A stretch of DNA of 5,092 nt from Herpetosiphonaceae bacterium (lineage in GTDB: Bacteria; Chloroflexota; Chloroflexia; Chloroflexales; Kallotenuaceae), in contig JASKZZ010000475.1 in assembly GCA_030147335.1 (NCBI GenBank), positions 1 through 5,092 of the forward strand, read 5' to 3'. The position numbers were made by a program, and so were the translations under genes. Below, in pieces: positions 1 through 5,092 of the stretch. The stretch's first letter is position 1, and each line of letters opens with the position of its first letter. The notes under the pieces are model-generated. The model did no database searches and was not told where the DNA came from. It was given only the letters and a program-made list of their open reading frames with translations.

Positions 1-577
1 GTAGATAATACTGATGAAAAGCTTGATCCGCTCGAAACTGCGAGCCGACGGCGCTAAAGGTTGCGAGGAGTAGATTTTCGCGCAGCGCCGCTGTGGGCTG
101 TCCCGAAACTTGCGCGTCTTCGCCCATCCAGTCGTTGACCAACTGATTGACGTGCTCAATGTACCGTAACTCGTTGTTGCCATCGGTTGATGGCGCGTAG
201 ATCGGAATCGCTTTTTCCACAGTATCCAGCCCTCGCTGATTGATGTAGCGCTCGTTGATGCGCTCGCACCAGTCGCGCAGACCATCCTGCCAACTGCGAA
301 AGATGGCGAAGCTGCGTGGATGCGTTCCGACCACCCGCGATGGATTGACCGGCGTTCGTACATTGCCCCAATTGAGTGTTTCTACTGCCACGCCGCGCGT
401 GCCAAAAACCGACTCGTGCGCGAAAAAGCCGAGCGCGACAGCTGGGTCGATGCCGCTGCTGACAATAATATCGTAGCACTCTCCGCCAATTCCGGTACAG
501 GGCGAGCGGTAACGTTCCAACACCCGGACAAATTGGGCACGCGAAATACGGGGCTGATTGCGAAACGTGAGCGGCAT
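1..577 (-). CDS. Lysozyme/glucosaminidase-like cell-wall hydrolase, N-terminal part (C-terminus off the window)
   Basis: An open frame of 192 codons runs from ATG at 577 to the left edge without a stop, so the gene is partial. Residues about 30-150 resemble a lysozyme-fold glucosaminidase domain: 'GIDPAVALGFFAHES' (42-56) carries the HES motif with E55 as the likely catalytic acid, followed by FGTRGVA (58-64) and NWGNVR (69-74), the usual 'ES.FGT.G.A...NWGN.R' pattern. A later segment, FRSWQDGLRDW, matches the tail of such domains. The expected reaction is cleavage of peptidoglycan glycan strands. After about residue 150 a second region begins that I cannot identify; related proteins often carry an amidase, peptidase or binding domain there. 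No signal peptide is visible at this start, although the inferred substrate is extracellular. ATG 577 is preferred to an overlapping ATG at 581 because it opens the domain-bearing frame and has a GGAGG 7 bases upstream. Domain assignment is by motif recognition only. Confidence 0.75.
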   Translation of the reverse strand, partial: MPLTFRNQPRISRAQFVRVLERYRSPCTGIGGECYDIIVSSGIDPAVALGFFAHESVFGTRGVAVETLNWGNVRTPVNPSRVVGTHPRSFAIFRSWQDGLRDWCERINERYINQRGLDTVEKAIPIYAPSTDGNNELRYIEHVNQLVNDWMGEDAQVSGQPTAALRENLLLATFSAVGSQFRADQAFHQYYL

Positions 578-584
578 ACATCTA

Positions 585-589
585 CCTCC
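585..589 (-). promoter_or_regulatory. Shine-Dalgarno site deciding the start of the lysozyme-like gene
   Basis: GGAGG on the minus strand lies 7 bases before ATG 577. Two ATGs overlap here (ATGTATG); the one at 581 would have only 3 bases of spacing and opens a frame with no recognisable protein, so this site supports 577. Confidence 0.7.
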
Positions 590-609
590 AAGGGTTAGAA
601 GTTACAGGG

Positions 610-656
610 TAGCGACGACGAAGCAGTGCGGTTGTCACACTGCTCGTCAATCGCTA
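610..656. repeat. Long imperfect inverted repeat (hairpin) between the permease and lysozyme-like genes
   Basis: Three nested arms pair. TAGCGA (610-615) pairs with TCGCTA (651-656), GACG (617-620) with CGTC (645-648), and AGCAGTG (622-628) with CACTGCT (638-644). That makes 17 base pairs around a 9-base loop (629-637), interrupted by C616 opposite AA649-650 and a bulged A621. It lies in the 94-base gap 578-671, downstream of the ABC permease stop and upstream of the lysozyme-like gene. No T-run follows on either strand, so it is not a classical intrinsic terminator. It could be an mRNA 3'-end stabiliser, an attenuator, a factor-dependent termination site or a protein-binding palindrome. Confidence 0.6.
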
Positions 657-671
657 GTTGCTGTTGCCTGA

Positions 672-1424
672 TTACTGGTTACGCAAAATAATATCACGCC
701 GCCTAAAGGAGCTTAATGCAAGACTTAGCAGCAAGACAGTCAGGGCAAATTGGGCGATTGGAATTGCGATGGCATTACCCGTAAACTCACGGGTGGTGGC
801 TAGTCGAAATCCGGCAATTGCAGGGTAAACAAGCAAGCTGAACAATGACTGCAATGGTCGAATGTACGAGTAGATTGGCGACAGGTGCCAGGCCTGACTA
901 TACAGCGCTACGGCCAGTACGGCCAGCACAACTAGCCGCAACGTGTTTGACAACACCATTGACGATAGCAGCACCATCAGGGCTGCAAGCAGAGCAACAT
1001 TGAGCAGCAGCGGAACGATGCCTTTGAGCAACTCAGTGAGTGGGAAGGCAAAAGCATTCTGAAACACGAGCGTGCTGTACAACAACGTCACGACCGTTAC
1101 TAGCAGAAACATGGCGCTTACGATAAGTATGGCGCTCAGGTAGTAGCCCAACAGGTAACCGCTGCGTCCAAGGGGTCGGGTTACAATGGTGTAGCCTTGT
1201 GGACGTTCTCCCAGGCTGAGCAGCGCCGCAGTGGTGTAGAGCGACAGCAGCAGGGTAAAGATGCCCGTGAGCGAGAAGAACTGGCTGGGCTCGACCGGAA
1301 ACTGGCGCAAGAATAGCGTCCAAAACAGCATGGCCGCAATGATTTCAATCAAGATACGCCCGCTCCGAATATACTCTGTGAGCGTAAAGCGGGCAAAGGT
1401 AAAGATACGACGTAGCATCAGCAT
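672..1424 (-). CDS. ABC-2 type transporter permease subunit
   Basis: This 250-residue, strongly hydrophobic protein is the membrane subunit of the exporter whose ATPase is encoded immediately upstream. By eye it has about six membrane segments, near residues 24-40, 49-71, 91-118, 132-157, 162-178 and 217-240, plus a weaker hydrophobic stretch at 184-205. The basic N-terminus (LRRIFTFARFTLTEYIRSGR) and the ending 'SSFRRRDIIL' are typical of ABC-2 permeases, and the length is normal for single-domain members. Two such subunits probably pair with two ATPases. Its ATG shares one base with the TAA stop of the ATPase gene (TAATG), and GAGGA (1431-1435) inside the ATPase gene is its Shine-Dalgarno, so translation is probably coupled. 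A second ATG two codons in (1418) is possible. The substrate cannot be read from the sequence; drugs, lipids, peptides or polysaccharides are all handled by this class. Confidence 0.85.
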   Translation of the reverse strand: MLMLRRIFTFARFTLTEYIRSGRILIEIIAAMLFWTLFLRQFPVEPSQFFSLTGIFTLLLSLYTTAALLSLGERPQGYTIVTRPLGRSGYLLGYYLSAILIVSAMFLLVTVVTLLYSTLVFQNAFAFPLTELLKGIVPLLLNVALLAALMVLLSSMVLSNTLRLVVLAVLAVALYSQAWHLSPIYSYIRPLQSLFSLLVYPAIAGFRLATTREFTGNAIAIPIAQFALTVLLLSLALSSFRRRDIILRNQ

Positions 1425-2404
1425 TAACGATCCTCGATCAACGTTTCCAGCAGCTCTTCCGACGTTTCGGGCGTTGGCGGCGCTTGGGCTGTATCAGACT
1501 TTGCTTGCTGCACGGCCTGAAGATAAAATTGTTCAAGCGCATCCGCTTCCGGTACCACCGATTGCACCGCAACACCATCATCAAGCAGCTGCCGCAGGAC
1601 CATTTCGAGCAGCACATCGGATGTTGGAAACAGTGTGATCGTGGCATGATCAGTGCGGATTTGAGGACTTATGCGTAGCAGCGCATTGGCCGTGTCAAGC
1701 GGCAGGTCGGCAACTGTGATGGTTACGGTTTGACCTTGTGACCTCAGTTCCGCTAGATCGGCTGTTTGACTAATCCGGCCATTCACGAGCACACCAATAC
1801 GATCGCACAAACGCGCAACATCGGTAAGTTGATGCGTGCAAAGAAAGATGGTGTGTCCTGCTTGCCCAAGCGTGCGGAGCAGCGTTGCCATCTCGCGCTG
1901 TCCGCCGGGATCAAGTCCCGACGCCGGCTCATCGACAATCAATAAATCCGGCTCGTGCAGCACAGCCTGGGCAATACCAATCCGCTGTAGCATGCCCTTC
2001 GAATATGTGCCGATACGGCGATCCGCTGCCTGTTCGAGTCCCACCATCTCCACAACGGCATCGATGCGATCATGCAGCCGCTTGCCACTGAGATCAGACA
2101 GCCTTCCCAAATACGATAAATATTCACGTCCACTAAACTGGGCATGATAGCGGGGTCGCTCGGGCAAATAGCCGATCCGCCCAATCAGTTTTTCGCGGTC
2201 CTCAACACCAAATACCCGTACCGTGCCGTCATCCGGCTTAAGCAGGCCCAAAATAGTATGCGTTAGCGTAGTTTTTCCGGCACCATTCGGGCCGAGCAAG
2301 CCGAAAATGTCGCCCTTCGCGACTTCAAGCTCAATCCCGCGTAGTACCTGGAGCGATCCATAGGCTTTATGCAAGTGGCTAATATATATTGCTTGGTCGG
2401 ACAT
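1424..2404 (-). CDS. ABC-2 type transporter ATP-binding protein
   Basis: This 326-residue ATPase energises export through the adjacent permease at the inner face of the membrane. Visible motifs are Walker A GPNGAGKT (38-45), the ABC signature in the variant form YSKGM (134-138), Walker B LLIVDEP (154-160), D-loop SGLD (162-165) and switch histidine H191 in CTHQL. Where many ABC proteins have the Q-loop glutamine, this one reads GYLPERP (78-84), a form common in ABC-2 exporter ATPases of the DrrA/NatA/CcmA type. After the roughly 220-residue nucleotide-binding domain comes a regulatory-type C-terminal extension of about 100 residues, ending in a Pro/Glu-rich acidic tail (about 299-326). Start ATG 2404 is supported by AAGG (2412-2415) with 7 bases of spacing and by the promoter just upstream. 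The gene is intact and of usual length for ATPases with this extension. Substrate is unknown. Confidence 0.92.
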   Translation of the reverse strand: MSDQAIYISHLHKAYGSLQVLRGIELEVAKGDIFGLLGPNGAGKTTLTHTILGLLKPDDGTVRVFGVEDREKLIGRIGYLPERPRYHAQFSGREYLSYLGRLSDLSGKRLHDRIDAVVEMVGLEQAADRRIGTYSKGMLQRIGIAQAVLHEPDLLIVDEPASGLDPGGQREMATLLRTLGQAGHTIFLCTHQLTDVARLCDRIGVLVNGRISQTADLAELRSQGQTVTITVADLPLDTANALLRISPQIRTDHATITLFPTSDVLLEMVLRQLLDDGVAVQSVVPEADALEQFYLQAVQQAKSDTAQAPPTPETSEELLETLIEDR

Positions 2405-2437
2405 TCCGTCGCCTTATATCAATAGTTACTGTGGCTA

Positions 2438-2466
2438 ATAATACTGCACCGTGTATAAGGGGTCAA
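2438..2466 (-). promoter_or_regulatory. Sigma-70-type promoter of the ABC exporter operon
   Basis: On the minus strand, a -35 box TTGACC (2461-2466) and a -10 box TATTAT (2438-2443) are separated by exactly 17 bp. Transcription would begin near 2431, giving a leader of about 27 bases before ATG 2404. Five of six bases match consensus in each box. The prediction is by inspection only. Confidence 0.65.
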
Positions 2467-2652
2467 TCACACGGCTATGTAATGGGATAACAACGGATCG
2501 TGATTGTAAGCTACGCTTGATACATTACAGTTTTATATCGCTGTTCGTATGATGTTCGATGGTATTGCTCTTGCTCCGCAATAAAGCCAGATGTAGGGAT
2601 GCGTAGTTCTTGTTTTCGCGCCGAAAAACTTGGTGCCGGAGCGCAGGTTGCG

Positions 2653-2657
2653 GGGAG
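2653..2657 (+). promoter_or_regulatory. Shine-Dalgarno site supporting the internal dedA start
   Basis: GGGAG lies 10 bases before ATG 2668. The alternative in-frame ATG at 2599 has only a GGG directly abutting it and no usable ribosome binding site, which favours 2668. An in-frame GTG at 2662 remains possible. Confidence 0.5.
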
Positions 2658-2667
2658 TCGGGTGTTT

Positions 2668-3288
2668 ATGCTTGATTGGATCAAAAACTTAATGGAGTCA
2701 CTGGGCTACGTTGGCGTGGCCGTGTTGATGTTCTTAGAAAACGTGTTCCCGCCATTGCCGTCAGAGTTGATAATGCCATTGGCAGGATTTACCGCCAGTC
2801 AGGGCAAATTGACGTTAATCGGCGTGATTATCGCAGGTACCATCGGCTCGGTTGTTGGCGCGCTCCCGCTGTATTATTTGGGCCGAATCGTAGGCGAGGA
2901 AAAGCTCAAGCAATGGGCTGATCGCTATGGCAAGTGGCTGACGGTGTCGAGCAAGGAGATCGAGCGCGCCGACCAATGGTTTGAGCAGCACGGCAACAAG
3001 ACGGTCTTTTTTGGCCGGTTGGTGCCGGGTATTCGCTCGTTGGTTTCGATTCCGGCAGGCATCTCCGGCATGAACATCGCGACATTTTTGCTGTACACCG
3101 CCATCGGCTCAAGCATTTGGACCGCAGCATTGGCCTTCCTGGGGTCGCTGTTGGGCGAGCAGTACGAGAAGGTGGATGCGTACCTTGGGCCGATCAGCTA
3201 TGTTGTGCTGGGTTTGTTGGTCATCAGCGGCGGCATATGGATCTGGCGACGTAAGCAGCGCTCCACAGCAAGCAAGCCATCGGTGTAG
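2668..3288 (+). CDS. DedA family (SNARE-associated/VTT domain) integral membrane protein
   Basis: From ATG 2668 this is a 206-residue protein of the DedA family, the usual length. The signature begins at once: LDWIKNLMESLGYVGVAVLM, then the conserved acidic/proline element FLENVFPPLPSE (E24, PP28-29, P31, E33), then LIMPLAGF. Further family marks are G57, G72-R73 and FFGRLVPGIRSLVSIPAG (114-131) with R117, P120 and R123. Several membrane stretches follow, and the C-terminus is a basic tail (WIWRRKQR). DedA proteins are inner-membrane proteins linked to proton-motive-force-dependent membrane homeostasis; some act as undecaprenyl-phosphate or phospholipid flippases. The specific substrate here is unknown. 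The frame extends upstream to ATG 2599, but those 23 residues are hydrophilic, lack family resemblance and would precede the normal N-terminus, so I start at 2668. The next gene follows after 26 bp, suggesting co-transcription. Confidence 0.9.
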   Translation: MLDWIKNLMESLGYVGVAVLMFLENVFPPLPSELIMPLAGFTASQGKLTLIGVIIAGTIGSVVGALPLYYLGRIVGEEKLKQWADRYGKWLTVSSKEIERADQWFEQHGNKTVFFGRLVPGIRSLVSIPAGISGMNIATFLLYTAIGSSIWTAALAFLGSLLGEQYEKVDAYLGPISYVVLGLLVISGGIWIWRRKQRSTASKPSV

Positions 3289-3301
3289 CGGTGTGAAACG
3301 T

Positions 3302-3306
3302 AGGAG
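3302..3306 (+). promoter_or_regulatory. Shine-Dalgarno site of the ATL gene
   Basis: AGGAG lies 8 bases before ATG 3315, in the 26-base gap after dedA. The gap leaves no room for a full separate promoter, so the downstream gene is probably read from the dedA transcript or from a promoter inside dedA. Confidence 0.65.
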
Positions 3307-3314
3307 ACGGCTCG

Positions 3315-3725
3315 ATGCGCCAAACTCGACCATCTGACCTTCCCGACATACTTAAGCTGCGGATCTATGAGGTTGTCCAACAGGTGCCATCGGGTGCTGT
3401 AAGTACTTACGGCGACATCGCTGTAATTGTCGGCGGCGGCATTGATGCGCGGACGATTGGCCAGGCGCTGAACCAAATTCCCAAAGTCGGCGCTGAGGAC
3501 GTGCCGTGGCAGCGCATCATCAACGCCCAGGGCGGGATCAGCACCAAAGGTTTGCTTCAGCGCAAGCTGCTTGAGGATGAAGGTGTTGTGTTTGACGACC
3601 GTGACCGGATCGATCTCCGTCGTTTTCGCTGGAACGGCCCAGATTTAGATTGGGCCGTTGAGCATGGCTACCAGCCGCTGCCGCCGCGTGACGAGCCTGA
3701 ATCCGAGCAGCTATCGTTGTTGTGA
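3315..3725 (+). CDS. Alkyltransferase-like protein (ATL), MGMT/Ogt DNA-binding-domain family without the acceptor cysteine
   Basis: This 136-residue protein matches the C-terminal DNA-binding domain of O6-alkylguanine-DNA alkyltransferases. Key features are the start of the domain VPSGAVSTYGDIA (24-36, with Y32 as the likely base-flipping tyrosine), the helix-turn-helix segment DARTIGQAL (44-52, R46 as the probable arginine finger) and VPWQRIINAQGGIS (63-76). In true repair enzymes the equivalent motif is PCHR with the alkyl-accepting cysteine; here W65 replaces it. That is the hallmark of ATL proteins, which bind O6-alkylguanine without removing the alkyl group and in studied species hand the lesion to nucleotide excision repair. 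There is no cysteine anywhere in the protein. It is somewhat longer than typical ATLs (about 100-120 residues) because of an acidic, proline-containing C-terminal tail. It sits 26 bp behind dedA with its own AGGAG, and converges on the synthetase gene. Confidence 0.88.
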   Translation: MRQTRPSDLPDILKLRIYEVVQQVPSGAVSTYGDIAVIVGGGIDARTIGQALNQIPKVGAEDVPWQRIINAQGGISTKGLLQRKLLEDEGVVFDDRDRIDLRRFRWNGPDLDWAVEHGYQPLPPRDEPESEQLSLL

Positions 3726-3758
3726 CAAATACCACTTCCCCTGTTCCGTCTTCCTTGT

Positions 3759-5092
3759 TTAGCCTTGCTTCTTAGCAGCGTTACGCCGTTCTGCAAGATC
3801 GACAAAGTAGCCAATGGTTTGCGGGTTGATCATGGAGTCAGGATTGGCGGCTTTCTCGACCGGCACGCCCATAAACAACTTTTTGATCGGCACCTCAAGC
3901 TTTTTGCCGTTGAGCGTGCGCGGCACCTCGGGAATGACAAAAATATCGTCGGGGATGTGGCGCGGCGAGAGTGCGCTGCGGATGCGCTGCTTGATTGTTG
4001 ATCGCAGCGTGTCGTCTAGCTCCTGGCCTGGCTTAAGCACCACAAACAGCGGCATATATGAGTCGCGGCCCAAACCTTCAAGGTCAATCACGAGACTGTC
4101 GAGGACTTCGGGAATGTCTTCAACCACGCGGTAAAACTCGCTCGTGCCCATGCGGACGCCCATACGGTTGATTGTTGAGTCAGATCGGCCGTAGATGATG
4201 GCGCTTTGACGCGGCGTAATTTTGATCCAGTCGCCGTGCCGCCAAACGCCTGAATATACCTCGAAGTAGCTTTCGCGGTAGCGCTTGTGCTCGGGGTCGT
4301 TCCAGAAAAAGAGCGGCATTGAAGGCATCGGATCGGTAATCACCAGCTCGCCCACCTGATCGATCAGCGGTTGTCCGGCTTCGTCGAATGCCTGCACGTT
4401 CGCTCCAAGCGCGCGGCACTGAAGTTCACCGGAGTAGACCGGCAGCAACGGACAGCCGGCAACGAATGCGGTACAAAGGTCGGTGCCGCCGCTAACTGAC
4501 GCCAGCCACAAATCGGGCTTGACATGCTCGTAAGCCCATAAAAATCCTTCCGGCGGCAGCGGCGACCCGGTTGAACCCATGCCTTTGAGCACGCTGAGAT
4601 CGAAGCTTGCGCCTGGCTCGATTCCAGCCTTCATTGATGATGTGATGTAGGGCGCGCTGGTGCCAAAAAAAGTCATGCGTGTGTCTTGAGCAAAGCGCCA
4701 CAGCACGCTCATATCTGGATACGCGGGACTGCCGTCATACAGCAGGATGGTCGCGCCTACAAGCAGACCGCCGACCAGGAAGTTCCACATCATCCAACCG
4801 GTTGTGGTAAACCAGAAGAAGCGGTCGTCCGATTTGAGGTCAAGATGCAGGCCCAACGATTTGAGATGTTCCAGCAGAATGCCGCCCTGTCCTTGCACAA
4901 TCGGCTTGGGCAGGCCGGTCGTGCCCGACGAGTATAAAATCCAGAGCTGATGCTCGAACGGTACAGGCGTGAACAATAGCGAGCTTTGCTGTCGCGTCAA
5001 ATCATCCCACAGCACCGCGCTGCTAAGGTTGTCGGTGGTTGCTTCGGGGTTGAGGTATGGAATCAAGACCGTATGTTGCAGCGTCGGCAGTG
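3759..5092 (-). CDS. Acetoacetyl-CoA synthetase, C-terminal two thirds (N-terminus off the window)
   Basis: The frame is open from the right edge to TAA at 3759-3761, giving 443 residues of a protein usually near 650, so the start lies outside. An internal TTG at 5066 is not a believable start because coding sequence continues upstream (LPTLQHTVLIPYL). It is an ANL-superfamily adenylating enzyme: P-loop YSSGTTGLPKP (fragment residues about 53-63), TTTGWMMWNF, SGGTDLC, HGDWIKITP, then GRSDSTINRMGVRMGTSE at the hinge. NGKKLEVPIKK near the C-terminus carries the likely catalytic lysine of the adenylation half-reaction. The YSSGTTGLPKPI form, GGTDLC and the 'NRMGVRMGTSEFY' hinge favour acetoacetyl-CoA synthetase over acetyl-CoA synthetase. 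It converts acetoacetate, ATP and CoA to acetoacetyl-CoA, AMP and pyrophosphate in the cytoplasm, linking ketone bodies or leucine breakdown to acetyl-CoA or polyhydroxyalkanoate metabolism. It is convergent with the ATL gene, with 33 bases between the stops. Confidence 0.9.
   Translation of the reverse strand, partial: LPTLQHTVLIPYLNPEATTDNLSSAVLWDDLTRQQSSLLFTPVPFEHQLWILYSSGTTGLPKPIVQGQGGILLEHLKSLGLHLDLKSDDRFFWFTTTGWMMWNFLVGGLLVGATILLYDGSPAYPDMSVLWRFAQDTRMTFFGTSAPYITSSMKAGIEPGASFDLSVLKGMGSTGSPLPPEGFLWAYEHVKPDLWLASVSGGTDLCTAFVAGCPLLPVYSGELQCRALGANVQAFDEAGQPLIDQVGELVITDPMPSMPLFFWNDPEHKRYRESYFEVYSGVWRHGDWIKITPRQSAIIYGRSDSTINRMGVRMGTSEFYRVVEDIPEVLDSLVIDLEGLGRDSYMPLFVVLKPGQELDDTLRSTIKQRIRSALSPRHIPDDIFVIPEVPRTLNGKKLEVPIKKLFMGVPVEKAANPDSMINPQTIGYFVDLAERRNAAKKQG

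Larger units (their letters stand above)
2405..2667. other. Divergent intergenic region between the ABC operon and dedA
   Basis: These 263 bases separate two divergent transcription units and contain no recognisable gene. The left part carries the minus-strand promoter and Shine-Dalgarno of the ABC operon. Two short inverted repeats are visible: CCTTATA (2412-2418) with TATAAGG (2454-2460), and TGTAATG (2478-2484) with CATTACA (2523-2529). A TATGAT (2548-2553) could be a plus-strand -10 for dedA, but the 6 bases 17 bp upstream (TTACAG) are a poor -35, so that promoter is only tentative. A small hairpin TATTGC/GCAATA (2563-2568 with 2578-2583) encloses part of a tandem TTGCTC duplication. From 2599 to 2667 the frame is open into dedA, but the encoded 23 residues do not look like part of that protein. 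Confidence 0.5.

Noticed and set aside
156..581. Complete 141-codon minus-strand frame starting MYAAH
   Set aside because: It overlaps the lysozyme-like gene in another frame, has a start only 3 bases from the Shine-Dalgarno, and its Arg/Gln/His-rich product has no recognisable domain.
1261..1638. 125-codon plus-strand frame antisense to the permease/ATPase junction
   Set aside because: It lies opposite two well-supported genes, has no ribosome binding site that I can see and no protein-like motifs; it is a shadow frame.
2517..2553. Plus-strand promoter for dedA using TTGATA (2517-2522) and TATGAT (2548-2553)
   Set aside because: The spacer would be 25 bp, far from 17; the correctly spaced hexamer TTACAG is a poor -35. 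Only the -10-like box is notable.
2599..2667. N-terminal extension of DedA from ATG 2599
   Set aside because: The 23 extra residues are not like any DedA N-terminus and the ATG has no properly spaced Shine-Dalgarno, whereas ATG 2668 begins exactly where the family does.
3726..3758. Bidirectional terminator between the convergent ATL and synthetase genes
   Set aside because: The 33-base gap is pyrimidine-rich on the plus strand but shows no stem of useful length, so no intrinsic terminator can be claimed.
3759..5066. Synthetase gene as complete with a TTG start at 5066
   Set aside because: The reading frame continues upstream to the window edge with family-like sequence, and the protein would lack the N-terminal third of acetoacetyl-CoA synthetase.
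1..5092. CRISPR array, insertion sequence, tRNA or rRNA
   Set aside because: No regularly spaced repeats, transposase motifs, terminal inverted repeats with target duplications, or tRNA/rRNA-like sequences were seen on reading both strands.

Overview
The window holds five protein-coding genes packed at ordinary bacterial density. Both outermost genes run off the edges. GC is slightly above half by eye, starts are ATG with clear Shine-Dalgarno sequences, and gaps are short. The mix suggests a free-living heterotroph: a lysozyme-like cell-wall enzyme, an ABC-2 exporter, a DedA membrane protein, an alkyltransferase-like DNA repair protein and acetoacetyl-CoA synthetase. A member of the Chloroflexota would fit, but that is an impression from gene style and not something the sequence proves.

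Layout: (1) Positions 1-577, minus strand: N-terminal part of a lysozyme/glucosaminidase-like protein whose C-terminus lies off the left edge. (2) 610-656: a long imperfect hairpin in the gap upstream of it. (3) 672-2404, minus: a two-gene ABC-2 exporter operon, ATPase then permease, joined by a one-base TAATG stop/start overlap and driven by a near-consensus sigma-70-type promoter (-35 TTGACC, 17 bp spacer, -10 TATTAT). (4) 2405-2667: a divergent intergenic region. (5) 2668-3725, plus: a DedA-family membrane protein followed after 26 bp by a small alkyltransferase-like (ATL) protein, probably one transcript. (6) 3759-5092, minus: the C-terminal two thirds of acetoacetyl-CoA synthetase, convergent with the ATL gene and open at the right edge.

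The genes do not form one obvious pathway. The ABC pair is a functional unit; dedA and atl are probably co-transcribed but have unrelated known roles. I see no mobile element, CRISPR array, tRNA, rRNA or defence-type cluster. The most notable items are the tryptophan in place of the alkyl-acceptor cysteine in the MGMT-like protein and the 47-base imperfect palindrome. I found no convincing previously undescribed system.
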